This document shows positions 48,001 to 59,309 of a stretch of 64,000 bases of DNA, piece after piece (position 1 is the first letter of the stretch; each line of letters opens with the position of its first letter). A model generated the notes under the pieces. That model worked only from the letters and a program-made list of their open reading frames with translations, was not told the origin of the DNA and searched no databases. The position numbers and the translations under genes are program-made. The DNA lies in the NCBI GenBank assembly GCA_033220425.1, contig CM065650.1:3410001-3474000 (forward strand). Direction: 5' to 3'. The stretch comes from Lepraria neglecta. Its lineage: Eukaryota; Ascomycota; Lecanoromycetes; Lecanorales; Stereocaulaceae.

Positions 48001-51000
48001 AGATTCATGAAGGGTCCCTCCGTACGGCCATCAGACTGCCAATATCCTGTCAAGGTGCCATATAAGAGGCCGAGCAAAACTCTCATCCGGGTAGTTTCCA
48101 CCAATACCAACTTGCCGCCCGGCTTCAGAAGGCTTCGACAGTGCGCCAGCGTTCGATCCATGCTGGCAGTCGCGTGGATGGCCTCACATGTTAAAACAAC
48201 GTCGTAAGCGGGCTCGTATCCATTTTCCATGGGGTTCTGCTCGATGTCAAGGACAGAGTAATTCACATCGCGGTAATCAGACAGCATGTCTTTTGCAGAT
48301 GTAAGAAAACCGGCCGAGATGTCGGTAAAGGTGTAGTCGGCATAGCGCTTGATACCATTTGGACCTACTAGCGCTTTCATCGCGGCTCGTGTCGCGGCGC
48401 CCGTTCCGGCTCCAATCTCTAGGATGCGAAGGTTGGGGTTCGCATGGCCCAGACAGTCCATTATGTTGAACACTTGAGGATGAGAACCGGCAATTGCATG
48501 ACCGGTTTCGTAAAGTGGCGTTAGCAGCTTGTCGGACACCAGGACATCGATTCCTGTTCTCCGCTCGTTGAGGATCTCGCCCACGTTTTCATGCAGAAGC
48601 TTGGCAGCCTTGGCCTCCGGCCTGTCGCCGGCCTCGTCGTGAAGCTTTTGAAGCAGCTGACGGCGCTGGTCTGGGGATAGCTTCCTTGCTTCAACCATAT
48701 TCGGCCTTTGATCTTCCTCGACGATCCTCTTCATCCAAGCGAGCCAGTGTCTTATGTCTCCTTTTGGGCAAGGTCCCGTACCGCCTGATATGAACGTTCC
48801 ATATATTTCGAATACAACCAAGCAGCAGATCATGTCGACGATCTCAAGGGCAGCAGCTCCCTCCGCATTCTCGGTAGGAGGAGGAAACAGCTCGCGAACC
48901 TGACGATTGTTCAGAGTGCGAATGTCAGGCTTCCATACCAATCTGGTGAAAGGACTGCTAAAAGGCTGCCTGGATTGCATCTCTTTTGTCAATTTCGACT
49001 CTTTGAAGCTGGTGAAGCGCATGGAGTCCACCTCGAGAAAAACATCGCCGCTTGGGTCCATCATTTGCAACTGTGCGTAGGCACTCCGAAGTCCTTGGAT
49101 CGATCCCCGAGCGATGGCCCTGCCCCAATCTTGTCTAACTCCAGCTTTCAAATACAGCTGGGACAGGTGAACAGGCACAAACGCAGCATTTGCTTTCTCG
49201 ACCTGACCTCCATAAAAGGCGATAATCGCCAACTGGAAAGTGGCATCCAAAGCGGTTGGGTGTAGAGGATAACTCGACTCTCCTCCTTTGATGGTGCCAG
49301 CGGTTTTATTCAACGCCACGGTAGCCTTGGCAAGATTCCGATGGGGGTCTACCTGGATTTCTGAGAGCGGCCGGAACGTCTCGCCATACCCAAGGCCAAT
49401 CTCGGTGAACTTGTCATACCACGCCTGGGGGCTCGGGAATCTGGGATCCATCTCAGCGCTTATCTTGTCCTTTTCTGCCGGTGGGGAAACTTCAACCTTG
49501 ACCAAGCCGGTGCAGTGCTGAGTCCACTCGTTCGAGTCTCGAGCTACCGATGTGACGGCGAATTTGGCCCATGCTGGTGATTTGGCCGTTGCCGTATCCA
49601 CAAGCTCCATGCTGAAAATTATTTCGATGCCGTAGTCATCCTCAGGAATCCTCAAGGCAGTGTCGATATCGACCTTGCGGAACGAATACCCCGTTATTTC
49701 TAAAGCGTCTGGAAGATCGTGATAGACTCTGGTGGCAGCTTCTACTCCCAGGGCAATAAAGCCTGCAGCAGGGAAAACGGCATCTAGTGATTAGAACGTT
49801 AGCTAGGGTTTACCGTGCTAGTGGTCATGGCCATTTTCTTACCCGGCAGCAAACGATGATCGCTCAGCCACGGGACATCCTTCGCTCGAAGGACGTTCCT
49901 CCATTGGGGCTGGAGCTTGCTAGCCCCCGGCACCTCGGAGCCAAGAAGATCGTGTCTAACAATTTCTCGTAGTCGATATTCCTTGCTGACCCGGCTCTCG
50001 TAATAGCTCACTGACCCATACGTATACTGGTAAGTTGGAAGGTCAACTGCAGTGCAACCGTGTGTAAGGATCCGCTTCCCCTCAAAGGCACCGTCCACGG
50101 AGTTTACTGCGGCCAGGTCAATCTCAGCATTGGTAGCAAACAACGTTCCAGCGAGCTGCAACAGCGAGTTTCTGCCGTCTTCGTTTCTTTGCAACGACGG
50201 GACATATTGTGCAGGCTTGCCGATGCCCTTGAGGATCTGCTCCAAGGGGCCCTTCAAAGCTGCATGGGGTCCGATCTCAATTAGAACATCAATCGCTGTG
50301 CCGTTTTCCAGGCTCATCATTTTCGTGACGGCCTGGGTAAATCTCACGGGAGATTCGAGGTTCGCTCTCCAGTAATGGGCTGCCAAATCTCCGTCAGCGA
50401 TGACTTTATCTGGTTTCACTGACGACGCCCACGGAATCCTAGGATAACGCTGCGTTTCGTCGACCAGCCCAAGCTTCTTTATGCGCTCGGCACCACTGTG
50501 AAGCATATCGGTGTAGTCGCCACCGACGGCCAACATGTGATGGGAATGATAGGCGCTGCCACATGTGCGAAGTACCCGGTTAAAAACATTGTCTTTGGTC
50601 AATATGGCGGAGAGCGCTTCGATAGCGTCTGCGTCGCCGGATAGCGTGACACTGCCGGGAGAGTTCATAGCCGCAATCCTAACCTGCTCTTCCTTGCCCT
50701 GAATGTAGCCCGACACTTGATCTGCACCCAGACCGACAGCTAACATAGCTCCTTTTCTCTTGTTCTTAGAGACGGCCTGGCCACGGAAGTAAGCAGCCGT
50801 GATAGCTTCGGCAGCCGTGATATGGCCAGAGGCATAGGCGGCGGCCATCTCGCCCGAGGAATGTCCAACAACGGCAACAGGTCGAACAGACCACGAGGCC
50901 AGGAGGTCGACAATGGCAATCTGAACAGCCGTACACACGACCTGCGATACTTTCGGCGACTGAATGTGTTCTGGCTCATATGCACCCGATAACGTGGCGG

Positions 51001-53136
51001 AAATAGTCCATGAAGGACAGTCCGGAAGTTCCTTGAGGAGGTAGTCTAGATAGGATATCGTAGCTCGAAATATGCCATAATCGAAGAGCTGTGCGCCCAT
51101 GGCATGCCACTGCGCACCCTGGCCGGTAAAGACATAAGCGACATTGCTGGCCTGTATAGGACTCGTGAAGATACGCTTTTCGGCAGCAAGCCCCAGTGCA
51201 AGATCATCCTTGTCCACAATGCGGAAGGATCGCTGCTGCAGTCGTGAACGCTTACAGCCCAGGGTATAGGCAATGTCTGCCAAGCTCAACTGGTCAATGA
51301 CCTGGGACAAAGCGTCGATGTTCAGCTTGAGAGAAGATGCATTGTGGGCGGAGAATGGTAGCAGCACCAATTGACGAGTGGATGCTTTGGCACTGGCGAC
51401 TTTCTTTGCTGCGGAGGTGACAGGCGAGTGATGCGGCGGAGTTGATGGCGGAGTCGGAGTTGATACTCCGTTCAACTTGAAGTTCCCGCTGCCGTTCGAG
51501 AGCCCATTTTCCAGCTGCCCGTTGGAGTAGCCATTCAAGTTACCATTTGTGGATTGGCCGTTGACAGGAAGAGAACCTATGATGCCAGGCCTTACATAAC
51601 CCGGGAGCACGTTATTGACGTGGTCGATGATACAGTGGCCATTGGCGCCACCGAAGCCGAACGAGTTGACACTTGCGCGGCGAAGCTTACCCTCGGGCCA
51701 TGGCACAGTGCCGTCCTTTACAACTAGCACCTTGGCTCCTTCAAAGTCAATATTCGGATTCAACTTTTCAACACCGTACGTTGGCGGTACCTCGCCTGCC
51801 TCGAGAGAAAGAACGACCTTCATGATGGAAGCGAGCGCGCTTGCTCCTTCGGTGTGGCCCAAGTTCGGCTTGATAGAGCCAATCAGCAGGCGGTCTTCGG
51901 GGGCATTTGATCTCGAGGATGCGAACACGTTGCCGGCTGCGGACACTTCGAGAGGATCGCCAGCCGGAGTGCCCGTTCCATGGCACTCGAAGAACGTCGT
52001 GTCCGAGAAGGGGAGGTTACCGGCGTTCTCGTAGGCCTTGCGGATGGCGTCTTCCTGACCTCTCGCACTGGGACGTGTAATGCCTCCAGTTTTTCCGTTG
52101 GCGTTGACGGCGGTGCCTCGAATCATGGCTCTGATGGGCAATCCATCTAATACAGCTACCGAAGACTTCTTCAAGTATAGGGCAACAAAGCCTTCGCCAC
52201 GGGCGTACCCATCGGCAGAGACGTCAAAAGTGTGACATCGCGACGTTGGAGACAGCGCGCCGAGTTTGTCGAGCACAATCTGCATACTAGGGTCGCTGAT
52301 CCAGTTGGCCGCTGCTACAATGGCGCCGTCGCAATCGCCATTGCGAATCGCGCTGACAGCTAGGTGCAGCGCGTACATGGACGACGAGCATGCTGTGTTG
52401 ATGGCCAGACTGTCGCCAGGTCATGATTAGTAGGTGCTATTAGCTAGGCTGGAGCGCACCCATGCGGGACTTACCTCGGGCCGTGAAGGTTGAAGATATA
52501 ACTGATGCGGTTGGCGAGAATACTTGTCTCTGCACCTGTAGCTGCGTATGGCTTTGTATACTCCCAGTCGCGCGCCTGAATCAGCAGGTGGTCAAGGGCA
52601 AAGTTGCCGATGTAAACGCCAGTTCGGGATCCTGCAATGCTATCCCATGTCTCGCCCGCGTTCTCAAAAGCCTCGTATACTATGCCGGGTTACTACTAAG
52701 GACTTCTCTCAACGAAGTCTCCCTGCAGCAATTCTTACTTACCTACTTCGAGAAGCTTGCGCTGCGACGGATCCATTGTTTCAACCTCACGACCCATGAT
52801 ACCAAAAAAGGCATGGTCGAAAAGTCGTGCATCTTCATCAACGAGGAACCCGCCTCGTGTTCTGACAGATCCTGGGCGGTCTTGGTTGGCATGGTAGAAG
52901 CCTTTGGCGGGAAAATGCGGCTCATCGAACTCCCGCCAGCCGTCCCGCTTGCTTCTCAACAGCTGCCACAGCCCGGGAGCGTCTTTGACGCCACCAGCCC
53001 ATCGACATCCTACGTGTAGAAGAGGCCATTTAGCACAGCGTCATCTTTGGAGTTATCATAGAGGAAAGGGTATCTCACCCATGCCAACGATGGCCACCGG
53101 CTCATTCTCCCCCTCTAGGATTGAAGGAACTGACAT
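45009..53136 (-). CDS. sol1: Highly reducing type I polyketide synthase KS-AT-DH-MT-ER-KR-ACP (Sol1-type)
   Basis: Five exons in transcript order: 53,136-53,079, 53,009-52,743, 52,679-52,475, 52,409-49,843 and 49,783-45,009, giving 2623 aa. KS is about 14-440 (nucleophile Cys184 in INTACSSS, His320 in ECHGTG, His362 in NLGHTEG). AT is about 600-920 (Ser694 in GHSSG). DH is about 990-1290 (His1028, Asp1212 in HPTALDATF). The C-methyltransferase motif is ILEIGAGTGAA near 1486-1496. ER has SATGGLGLAA near 2023. KR has TGGLGGLG near 2232 and Tyr2375. ACP has Ser2581 in HGVDSL. All domains keep key motifs. No thioesterase or reductase follows the ACP, which fits release as an alpha-pyrone. The active MT fits the SAM-derived methyl of prosolanapyrone. 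It is divergent from the O-methyltransferase gene across 451 bp. The symbol is by cluster match. Confidence 0.92.
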
Positions 53137-53587
53137 GACTGTTGTTGAAGACCTGTCTAGATGTATTTTGCCTTATTCTATGTAGCAGCGGGCGTGCAAA
53201 TTTGGGCGTGTCTGAGCTTGTATTTAGGATACACGAGTCTGATGGCATGCATCTTGCCGCAATTGCCCAAAGGTACGCATTTCACCATGGTCTTCGGTCA
53301 AATCAATTCAACCCGATTCGACTTTGGCCGACTGATAGGCAAGCGAGCTCATTTCGTCGTCATCATGAAGTGGCGGCCGATCACAAGGGTCAATCCGAGA
53401 TTTCTCGGTCAGGTAATGCTGCAGATGCCCATGTTCGGGCACATGCGCTCCTTAGCGCTGACGAGAAGAAGCGGTGTGTGGAGTATGTATTTGCTCTCTT
53501 AAATTCCATGAAAGGTCCTGTCTCTACAATCGGGACAGTCGCTTCTCACGTTGTGTGCTGGCAGAATTCATACCCAGCCCGTTCACC
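53137..53587. promoter_or_regulatory. Bidirectional promoter, PKS / O-methyltransferase
   Basis: A 451-bp spacer between the divergent start codons of the two genes that would act first in the pathway. It holds CGGCCG at 53,374-53,379 and a related TTGGCCGAC at 53,324-53,332, similar to the palindromes upstream of the P450 and MFS genes. No clear TATA box was found. Plus-strand frames that extend through it are leaderless and have no domain. Confidence 0.55.
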
Positions 53588-55089
53588 ATGTCTTCTGACT
53601 CTGAAAATGCTTCTATCCTCCGTCTTGCTGAGAGTATCTTAGAGAATACTAAGGAAGTCACCAAGTATCTTCAATCATCCAATGTAGCTCTACCGACTTT
53701 TTCACCCACAGCTGAGGAGCTGCCAAGCACGCCAGACTTCCAGAAGCTTCAGACCCACTTGAGGACACAGCTAGAAGACTTGCAACTCCTTGTGGATGGC
53801 CCACCAAGATTCTACCGGCACTTCCTCGTGCGAGGCTATGAGATTGCAGCCTTCCAAATCGCTCTGGACTTCGGCTTCTTCACCTTGGTGCCCGGTGAAG
53901 GCGACATCTCTATGGAAGACCTAGCAAAAAAAGCTGGACTGGACCAAGATCGAACCGGCCGCGTCATGCGTCTTCTGATCACCCATCGCTTCTTCAAAGA
54001 AAGCAGGCCCGGTTTCTTTTCTCACAATTCCTTCTCTATTGCCCTCCAAAGAGATGACGAGATGAGGTCGATGGTACACTACTCGTGAGTTTCCATTGCC
54101 CGAGAAAGTTGTCAAACACCGCGTGACTGATTGCTTGTCGTAGATTTGATGAGATGCTCAAAGCGTCTGCAGAGTCGAGCGTTGCTATCAAGGCGAATCC
54201 CTTTGAGGCTGATAGTGTGCACTGCCCCTTCTACACGCGCTTTGGAATTCCCATATTTGACTATTATAAAAAGCACCCAGAACGCTCTGGTCGCTTTGCC
54301 AAGGCAATGGCTGGCTGGCGAAAAAGTGAGTACTTGAGTTTGCTTTGTTTACACAGCCGCTTGTAGATTTGGACTCTCAAGGAAAAGACGACGCTGACAA
54401 GCAATGATGAAGTGGTGAACAATACCGTCGAGCTAAGAGACAATTACCCCTGGGCAGATCTCAAAGGAACCGTTGTGGACATTGGCGGTGGCAGCGGTCA
54501 TGTCTCTATCGAATTGGCTCGAGTAAGTAGAAATTGCCCTTCGGATGTAACGTGATCGAAAAGTCTAACGTTATGCGTCTTCAAGCTTTTCCCTCATCTG
54601 AAATTCGCTGTACAAGACGGTGACGACGCTATGCTAGCTCAAGGCGAGCGGTTACTCAGCGATGATGTCCGTGATCGCATCTCATTCACTAAGGCGAATT
54701 TCTTCGAGCCTCAGCAATACATGGCCTCCGCGTACCTTATCCGCCAGTGTACGCACAACTGGGCCGACCACGACGTGGTCACCATATTGAAGTCTGTGGT
54801 ACCTGGGCTAGAGGGCTCGGCCCCGGAGACGCCTCTGCTGATAAACGATATGATCCTGCCGGAGCCGGGATCAAAGGTGTCGCGCATCTGGGAGCGCGAG
54901 AGGCGGCAGGCCGATATGGTGATGTTGGTGTGCTATGGGGCGAAGCAGCGCACCGTCACTGAGTTCGAGGCTCTCTTGAACGAGGCCGACCCTAGATACG
55001 TGATCCGTAAAGTTCACGACCAGGGCGCGCTGGGTCTTCTTGAGGTCTACCTGGACCGGGGGCATAGAGTAAATAACGTCAGTCACTAG
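53588..55089 (+). CDS. sol2: SAM-dependent O-methyltransferase (Sol2-type)
   Basis: Four exons: 53,588-54,084, 54,144-54,325, 54,413-54,522 and 54,586-55,089, giving 430 aa. The N-terminal half is a winged-helix dimerisation region (YEIAAFQIALDFGFF). The SAM motif is VVDIGGGSGHVS (247-258), and the catalytic His320 lies in QCTHNWADHD. This is the Methyltransf_2 family common beside fungal PKS genes. Intron 2 is the uncertain one: donor GTGAGT at 54,326, branch GCTGAC, acceptor AAG at 54,412. The nearer CAG and TAG acceptors lead to stops. The chosen splice gives AMAGWRK-MVNNTVELRDNYPW, which has family spacing. In the solanapyrone pathway Sol2 methylates the pyrone 4-hydroxyl of desmethylprosolanapyrone I. 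It is cytosolic, with no targeting signal. The symbol is by cluster match. Confidence 0.88.
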
Positions 55090-55876
55090 GGTGCATAGTA
55101 GGTTGGACCACAACTTTAGGATAGAGAACACGGGAAATAGAAAGGAGATGGTGGCATGAAAAGAAGAGGTTTGCATCGGATAGGGGCGTCGAGTCGAAGT
55201 TGTGTGAATGCATGTGTGGGCCAGCGCTGTCGGACACATTGAAGCCATTAATTAAACCAGCGAGCGCCCACAAAGTCTATGACAGTTCTCTGAATTCTCG
55301 CGGCGCATCCTGCGACATTCGTTAACGGGGTCCGGAAGCGGGCCCCAGGGCAAATGAATTGCAAAGCGTATCCTATATTGAAGCAGCTCAAACTGCAGCG
55401 ATCGTTGAATATGACTCTGCGAGAAGAAGACGAAAGCTCAAACGATATAAGTGAGCGAACAACAATAGATATAGTGGCATGGAGCAGGAACCGAGTAAAA
55501 CTTGGGATGCGACTGTCAACATAGTAGAGGAAAGAAAATGCTGTGCCGACTGCCAATACAGAACTGTAGATGTGCCATGAAGAAGGCAAATGCTACTCTG
55601 TCTGATAGATGAGCCGCCGCAGTCCATAATAGTCTGAGCGTTGCTAGTAGTTCGTCAAGCTGGCGCGCAGAGGGTCACGGTGAACGAACGCACTGCTTGG
55701 GAGATAGTCTACCGGTGTTGCCAGCAACGTACTTGAGCCAATGGCATCACGAACGGAGGCACTCCGCGCTTCATAAGCTTGATGATAAATACTGCTTCCC
55801 CTACGGGCACTGAGTAGTTGCAGGTGGTCTAAGGGTCTGATGGTGACGCGCAGTAAGTAGATGGACGACCGATGAT

Positions 55877-55888
55877 TGTCGGCCGACA
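55877..55888. promoter_or_regulatory. 12-bp palindrome TGTCGGCCGACA upstream of MFS gene
   Basis: Identical to the palindrome at 39,202-39,213 upstream of the P450 gene and located 413 bp before the MFS ATG. A 12-base exact palindrome shared by two promoters of one cluster suggests a common regulator, most simply the cluster's Zn2Cys6 protein. Confidence 0.5.
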
Positions 55889-56053
55889 TGCATGCGTGGA
55901 ATGAGCTTTCTGCCTCATTGGGTCTAGTCCAGTAGAGTTTCAAGGTGCTCCGCGTCCCACTACGCTCACCAAACCACAATCATCGGTTGTCGTATCAATG
56001 TAGGGAATAGTTTGCCGATCTGCGGCAAGCGCAAGATGAAGTCTTTTCAGACG

Positions 56054-56099
56054 GGATTTCAAATCTCAAATGGGTAGGATTTCAAATCTCAAATGGGTA
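56054..56099. repeat. 23-bp tandem duplication in MFS promoter
   Basis: GGATTTCAAATCTCAAATGG... (56,054-56,076) is repeated exactly at 56,077-56,099, about 200 bp before the MFS start. It looks like a recent slippage event. No known binding motif was recognised in it. Confidence 0.85.
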
Positions 56100-56300
56100 G
56101 AGTGATCGGTCCCAAGTCTGCACCACCCTATTTGCTGGCTACTCCTGTGTATGATTCACTCTTGTTCTTGCCTTATTGCTTGCTCAGAAGCCGTTCATTC
56201 CGGGCTCACTTTAAATAACCTTCCTCTTCTCCCCTCACTTGCATTCCATCACAAACAGTCCAGAGACCTCCCATAACACTCATAGAGCCATCCCTTCACC

Positions 56301-58157
56301 ATGGCAGACACCACGTCGAATGCCAATCCTACGATCGCAGACATGTCTACCAGCGACAAAAGCTCGCAAACCGTACTGGCTGCAGCCAACGAAGATGGTC
56401 AGAACACAATCAACCCCGAGAATGAGAAGGGTGTCGCAGTCGGCAACGACGTGCCCAAACCGCCGGCCTCTCCACGGAATGCCCACGGCTTTGTCTGGGT
56501 TCTAATTGTCACGAGTGTCCTCATGGCCAACTTCCTATTTGCAACGGACAACACCATCGCAGCCAACATCCAACCGGCGGTGGTTAAGGACTTTGCATCC
56601 CTCGACAAGCTTGCTTGGCTTCCCATTGGCTTTTTTGCGTCGTCTTGGAGCACCAATCTACTATGGTACACTATCGATATGCGCAAGTATTTAGGACGCT
56701 CGTACTGACCTGGCAATGCAGGGGAGACATCTATGCGCGTTTTAGTAGCAAATGGACATTCTGCTCGAGCTTCGTTGTCTTCGCTGTCGGGTCCGCTGTC
56801 TGCGGAGCTGCGCCCACAATGAATGCTCTGATTGTGGGACGCGCGATATGTGGTATGGGGGGCGCTGGAATGTGAGTTGTGACCTCCCTGCAATTTCTCA
56901 ATGCTCACACATGCAGGTACTATGGCTCTATGGCCCTTCTAACACAGATGACTTCGGAAAGAGAGCGGCCGCTTTATCTGAACCTTGTTGGCATCACTTT
57001 CGGTGGAGGAACTGTGCTCGGCCCAATCATTGGCGGAGCTTTCGCTGTGAGCAATGCTACTTGGCGCTGGGCGTTTTATTTGTTAGTGTATCCATGTGCT
57101 GCTTCGGCTTCGTTCACGACTGACCATCGAATGTAGTAACCTCGTCGTTGGTGGCGTCTGTGCCCCAATCTACATCTTTCTTCTGCCAACACTCAACCCA
57201 CGTCCTGGTCAAACCATCAAGGAACGAGCGATCGAGATCGATTATCTTGGGATCGTTTTATTGTGCGGTCTCATCGTATCTCTCGTCATGGCCATCTCTT
57301 TCGGTGGCGTCGAGTATGCCTGGAACTCGGGCCAAGTCATCGCCCTCTTCGTCGTGGCCTTTGTCCTCCTTTGGCTTTTCCTGGCCCAGCAGGTCTTTGC
57401 AATCGGAACCACCGCCGAGCGCCGCGTGTTCCCCATGCACTTCCTCAAATCAAGCACCATGATTGTGCTCTTCCTCGAAGTGGCCTGCGCAGCCACCTGT
57501 GTCTTCGTTCCTGTCTACTTCCTGCCTCTCTACTTTCAATTCGTCAAAGCCGACACCGCGATCACCGCTGGAGTGCGAATGCTACCATTCGTCGCCTGCC
57601 AGACTATCATCGCGATCCTCTCAGGCTGGCTCGTCGGCAAGACCGGCGACTATGTTCCATGGTACATCTTTGCTGGCGCACTTTGCGTACCAGGCGCTGC
57701 GCTGCTTTACACAGTCAATCAGTACACACCACTCGCCAATGTCTACGGCTACGAAATCCTTCTTGGTTTGGGCTCCGGCGCAAGCACCCAGCTCTCGTTT
57801 GCTGTCGCCTCAATCAAGGTCGCCCCGGCCGATATACCGCGCAGCATTGGATGGGAAGCTTTTGCGCAGCTCGGCGGGCCAACTATCGCGCTCAGCATCG
57901 CTAACAGCGTCTTTCTCAACAAGGCACAAGATGGAATTGCCACCCTGCTGCCAAATCTCAGCAGACTCGATATCAGCACTATCATCTCTGATCCAAGTAG
58001 CCCGCTGTTGCGGGATCTGCCGCAAAATGTGCAAGACCAGGTGGTCGATGTTGTTGTGCGGTCAATGAGCAATGCCTATATTCTGTGTATTGTTGGCGGA
58101 TCCTTTGTTCTGCTCCTGATCTTCAGGTTCAAAATCAACTCGAAGCTGTATGGTTAA
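56301..58157 (+). CDS. MFS transporter, DHA2-like 14-TM drug/toxin exporter family
   Basis: Four exons: 56,301-56,665, 56,722-56,871, 56,917-57,081 and 57,137-58,157, giving 566 aa. A soluble N-terminal tail of about 60 residues precedes the first membrane helix (GFVWVLIVTSVLMANFLF). Hallmarks are the WLPIGFF segment, the loop motif GDIYARFSSKW after TM2, GRAICGMGGAGM, and LGPIIGGAFAVSNATWRWAF (motif C region). The C-terminal half is one long open exon with repeated hydrophobic segments. It resembles transporters of fungal toxin clusters and probably exports the cluster product at the plasma membrane. Shared promoter palindrome and position support membership. Whether the published six-gene solanapyrone set includes a transporter I cannot confirm, so no symbol is given. 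Confidence 0.88.
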
Positions 58158-59309
58158 GCCGTTGTCGCCGGTTGAGGATGATCCAATCTTGAAATTTGCA
58201 AGTCGAAATAATGGAGTGGAAACAGAGGATAACGCGCACGAGTGGATATTGTTCTGGGCAGCGAGAGGCGGGAGGTTGCAGGCAATGCGCGATGGAGCTC
58301 GTACAGCTTGTACATTAGTCGAATAATGTGAAACTATGCTGACTGACGTCGGACTACATGTATGGCGAATCGTTTGAGGTCTTCGGTCGACTTCATGGTC
58401 TGTAAGGGAATCGACACGGGCTATTACGATTACCATGTACAAGTGCGAGGTGGACAACTGGGCGTACTGGCCCAAGATCTTTTCAAAGGCCAATCGCGAA
58501 TCGAGCTCAACAGGCTGCTATATACCCAGGAAATACATACAGATATCTCTCCCTGGTAACACTGACATTCAGGAATATGGCATATATCCAACCTTCTCAT
58601 TCCCCTTGCATCCCCATCATCCGACCGTAAACTCCCCACTCGTCGCATTAAACGCGCTAATCGTCCCCGTCACCGGTGCCTTGCTGTTCCTAAAATACCT
58701 GATCCTATACTTTGCCTTTTATACCCTACCTCAGCGGCCATCTCTGAGGCCCTTGAGGTAGCTGTACGAGAGCGCGCGCTTTTCTGGATACTCGAACGAA
58801 GGGGGTCTTGGTGATTGGAAAGGAAGGGTGAGCGTGAAGCGTTCATCACCCGGTCGGGGTGCCGCATCACCCCTGCTCACCCGGCTCACTCGCTAAAGCG
58901 GCAGCCCCCGAGCGAGCTTCGAGTGAGCGAGGGGCAGATTTTTGTCACCTTGAGCCGCCAAGCTTTTGGTTTGAGACCCTCACATATCAAACATTCGTTG
59001 CCTTATTACTTCCTGGTGGCTCCTTGACAGCCTTCTCACTCCTCATTCAGGCCTCTGCTCATGCTTCATGCTCTGTCAACACCATCTTCTCTGCCTCCAA
59101 CGCTCACCACACCGGCCTCACAGTAACCACGTATTCTACTGTACCAGCAGAATCCGACAGAGTCTTACGCTCTCAGCTCGTTGCTATCACACTCCGTAGT
59201 TCGGACCGTACCCGAACTCTGTTGGGCATGCACACTTGCCAGGTGTTTCAGTCATTCATTTGATACTCATTACTTTCAGATGTCTATTATTCAAACTTTG
59301 CTCACCACC
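58158..59309. other. Cluster right border spacer
   Basis: A 1.15-kb spacer with no supported gene, holding the MFS 3' end and the promoter and 5' UTR of the exonuclease gene. A 9-bp inverted repeat (GCTCACTCG at 58,884-58,892, CGAGTGAGC at 58,920-58,928) was noted. No CGGCCG palindrome was seen, in line with the cluster ending at the MFS gene. Confidence 0.5.

Larger units (their letters stand above)
55090..56300. promoter_or_regulatory. O-methyltransferase 3' / MFS 5' intergenic region
   Basis: A 1.2-kb spacer without a gene. It has the palindrome TGTCGGCCGACA at 55,877-55,888, a 23-bp perfect tandem duplication at 56,054-56,099, and a TTTAAATAA box near 56,210-56,218 followed by a pyrimidine-rich stretch, a typical fungal core promoter for the MFS gene. 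Confidence 0.55.

Noticed and set aside
53474-53587. Upstream extension of the O-methyltransferase frame
   Set aside because: The 38 extra residues have no family similarity and would use up the bidirectional promoter; ATG 53,588 fits better.
58884-58928. 9-bp inverted repeat in the cluster border
   Set aside because: Arms are too short and there is no flanking duplication; it could be chance in GC-rich leader sequence.
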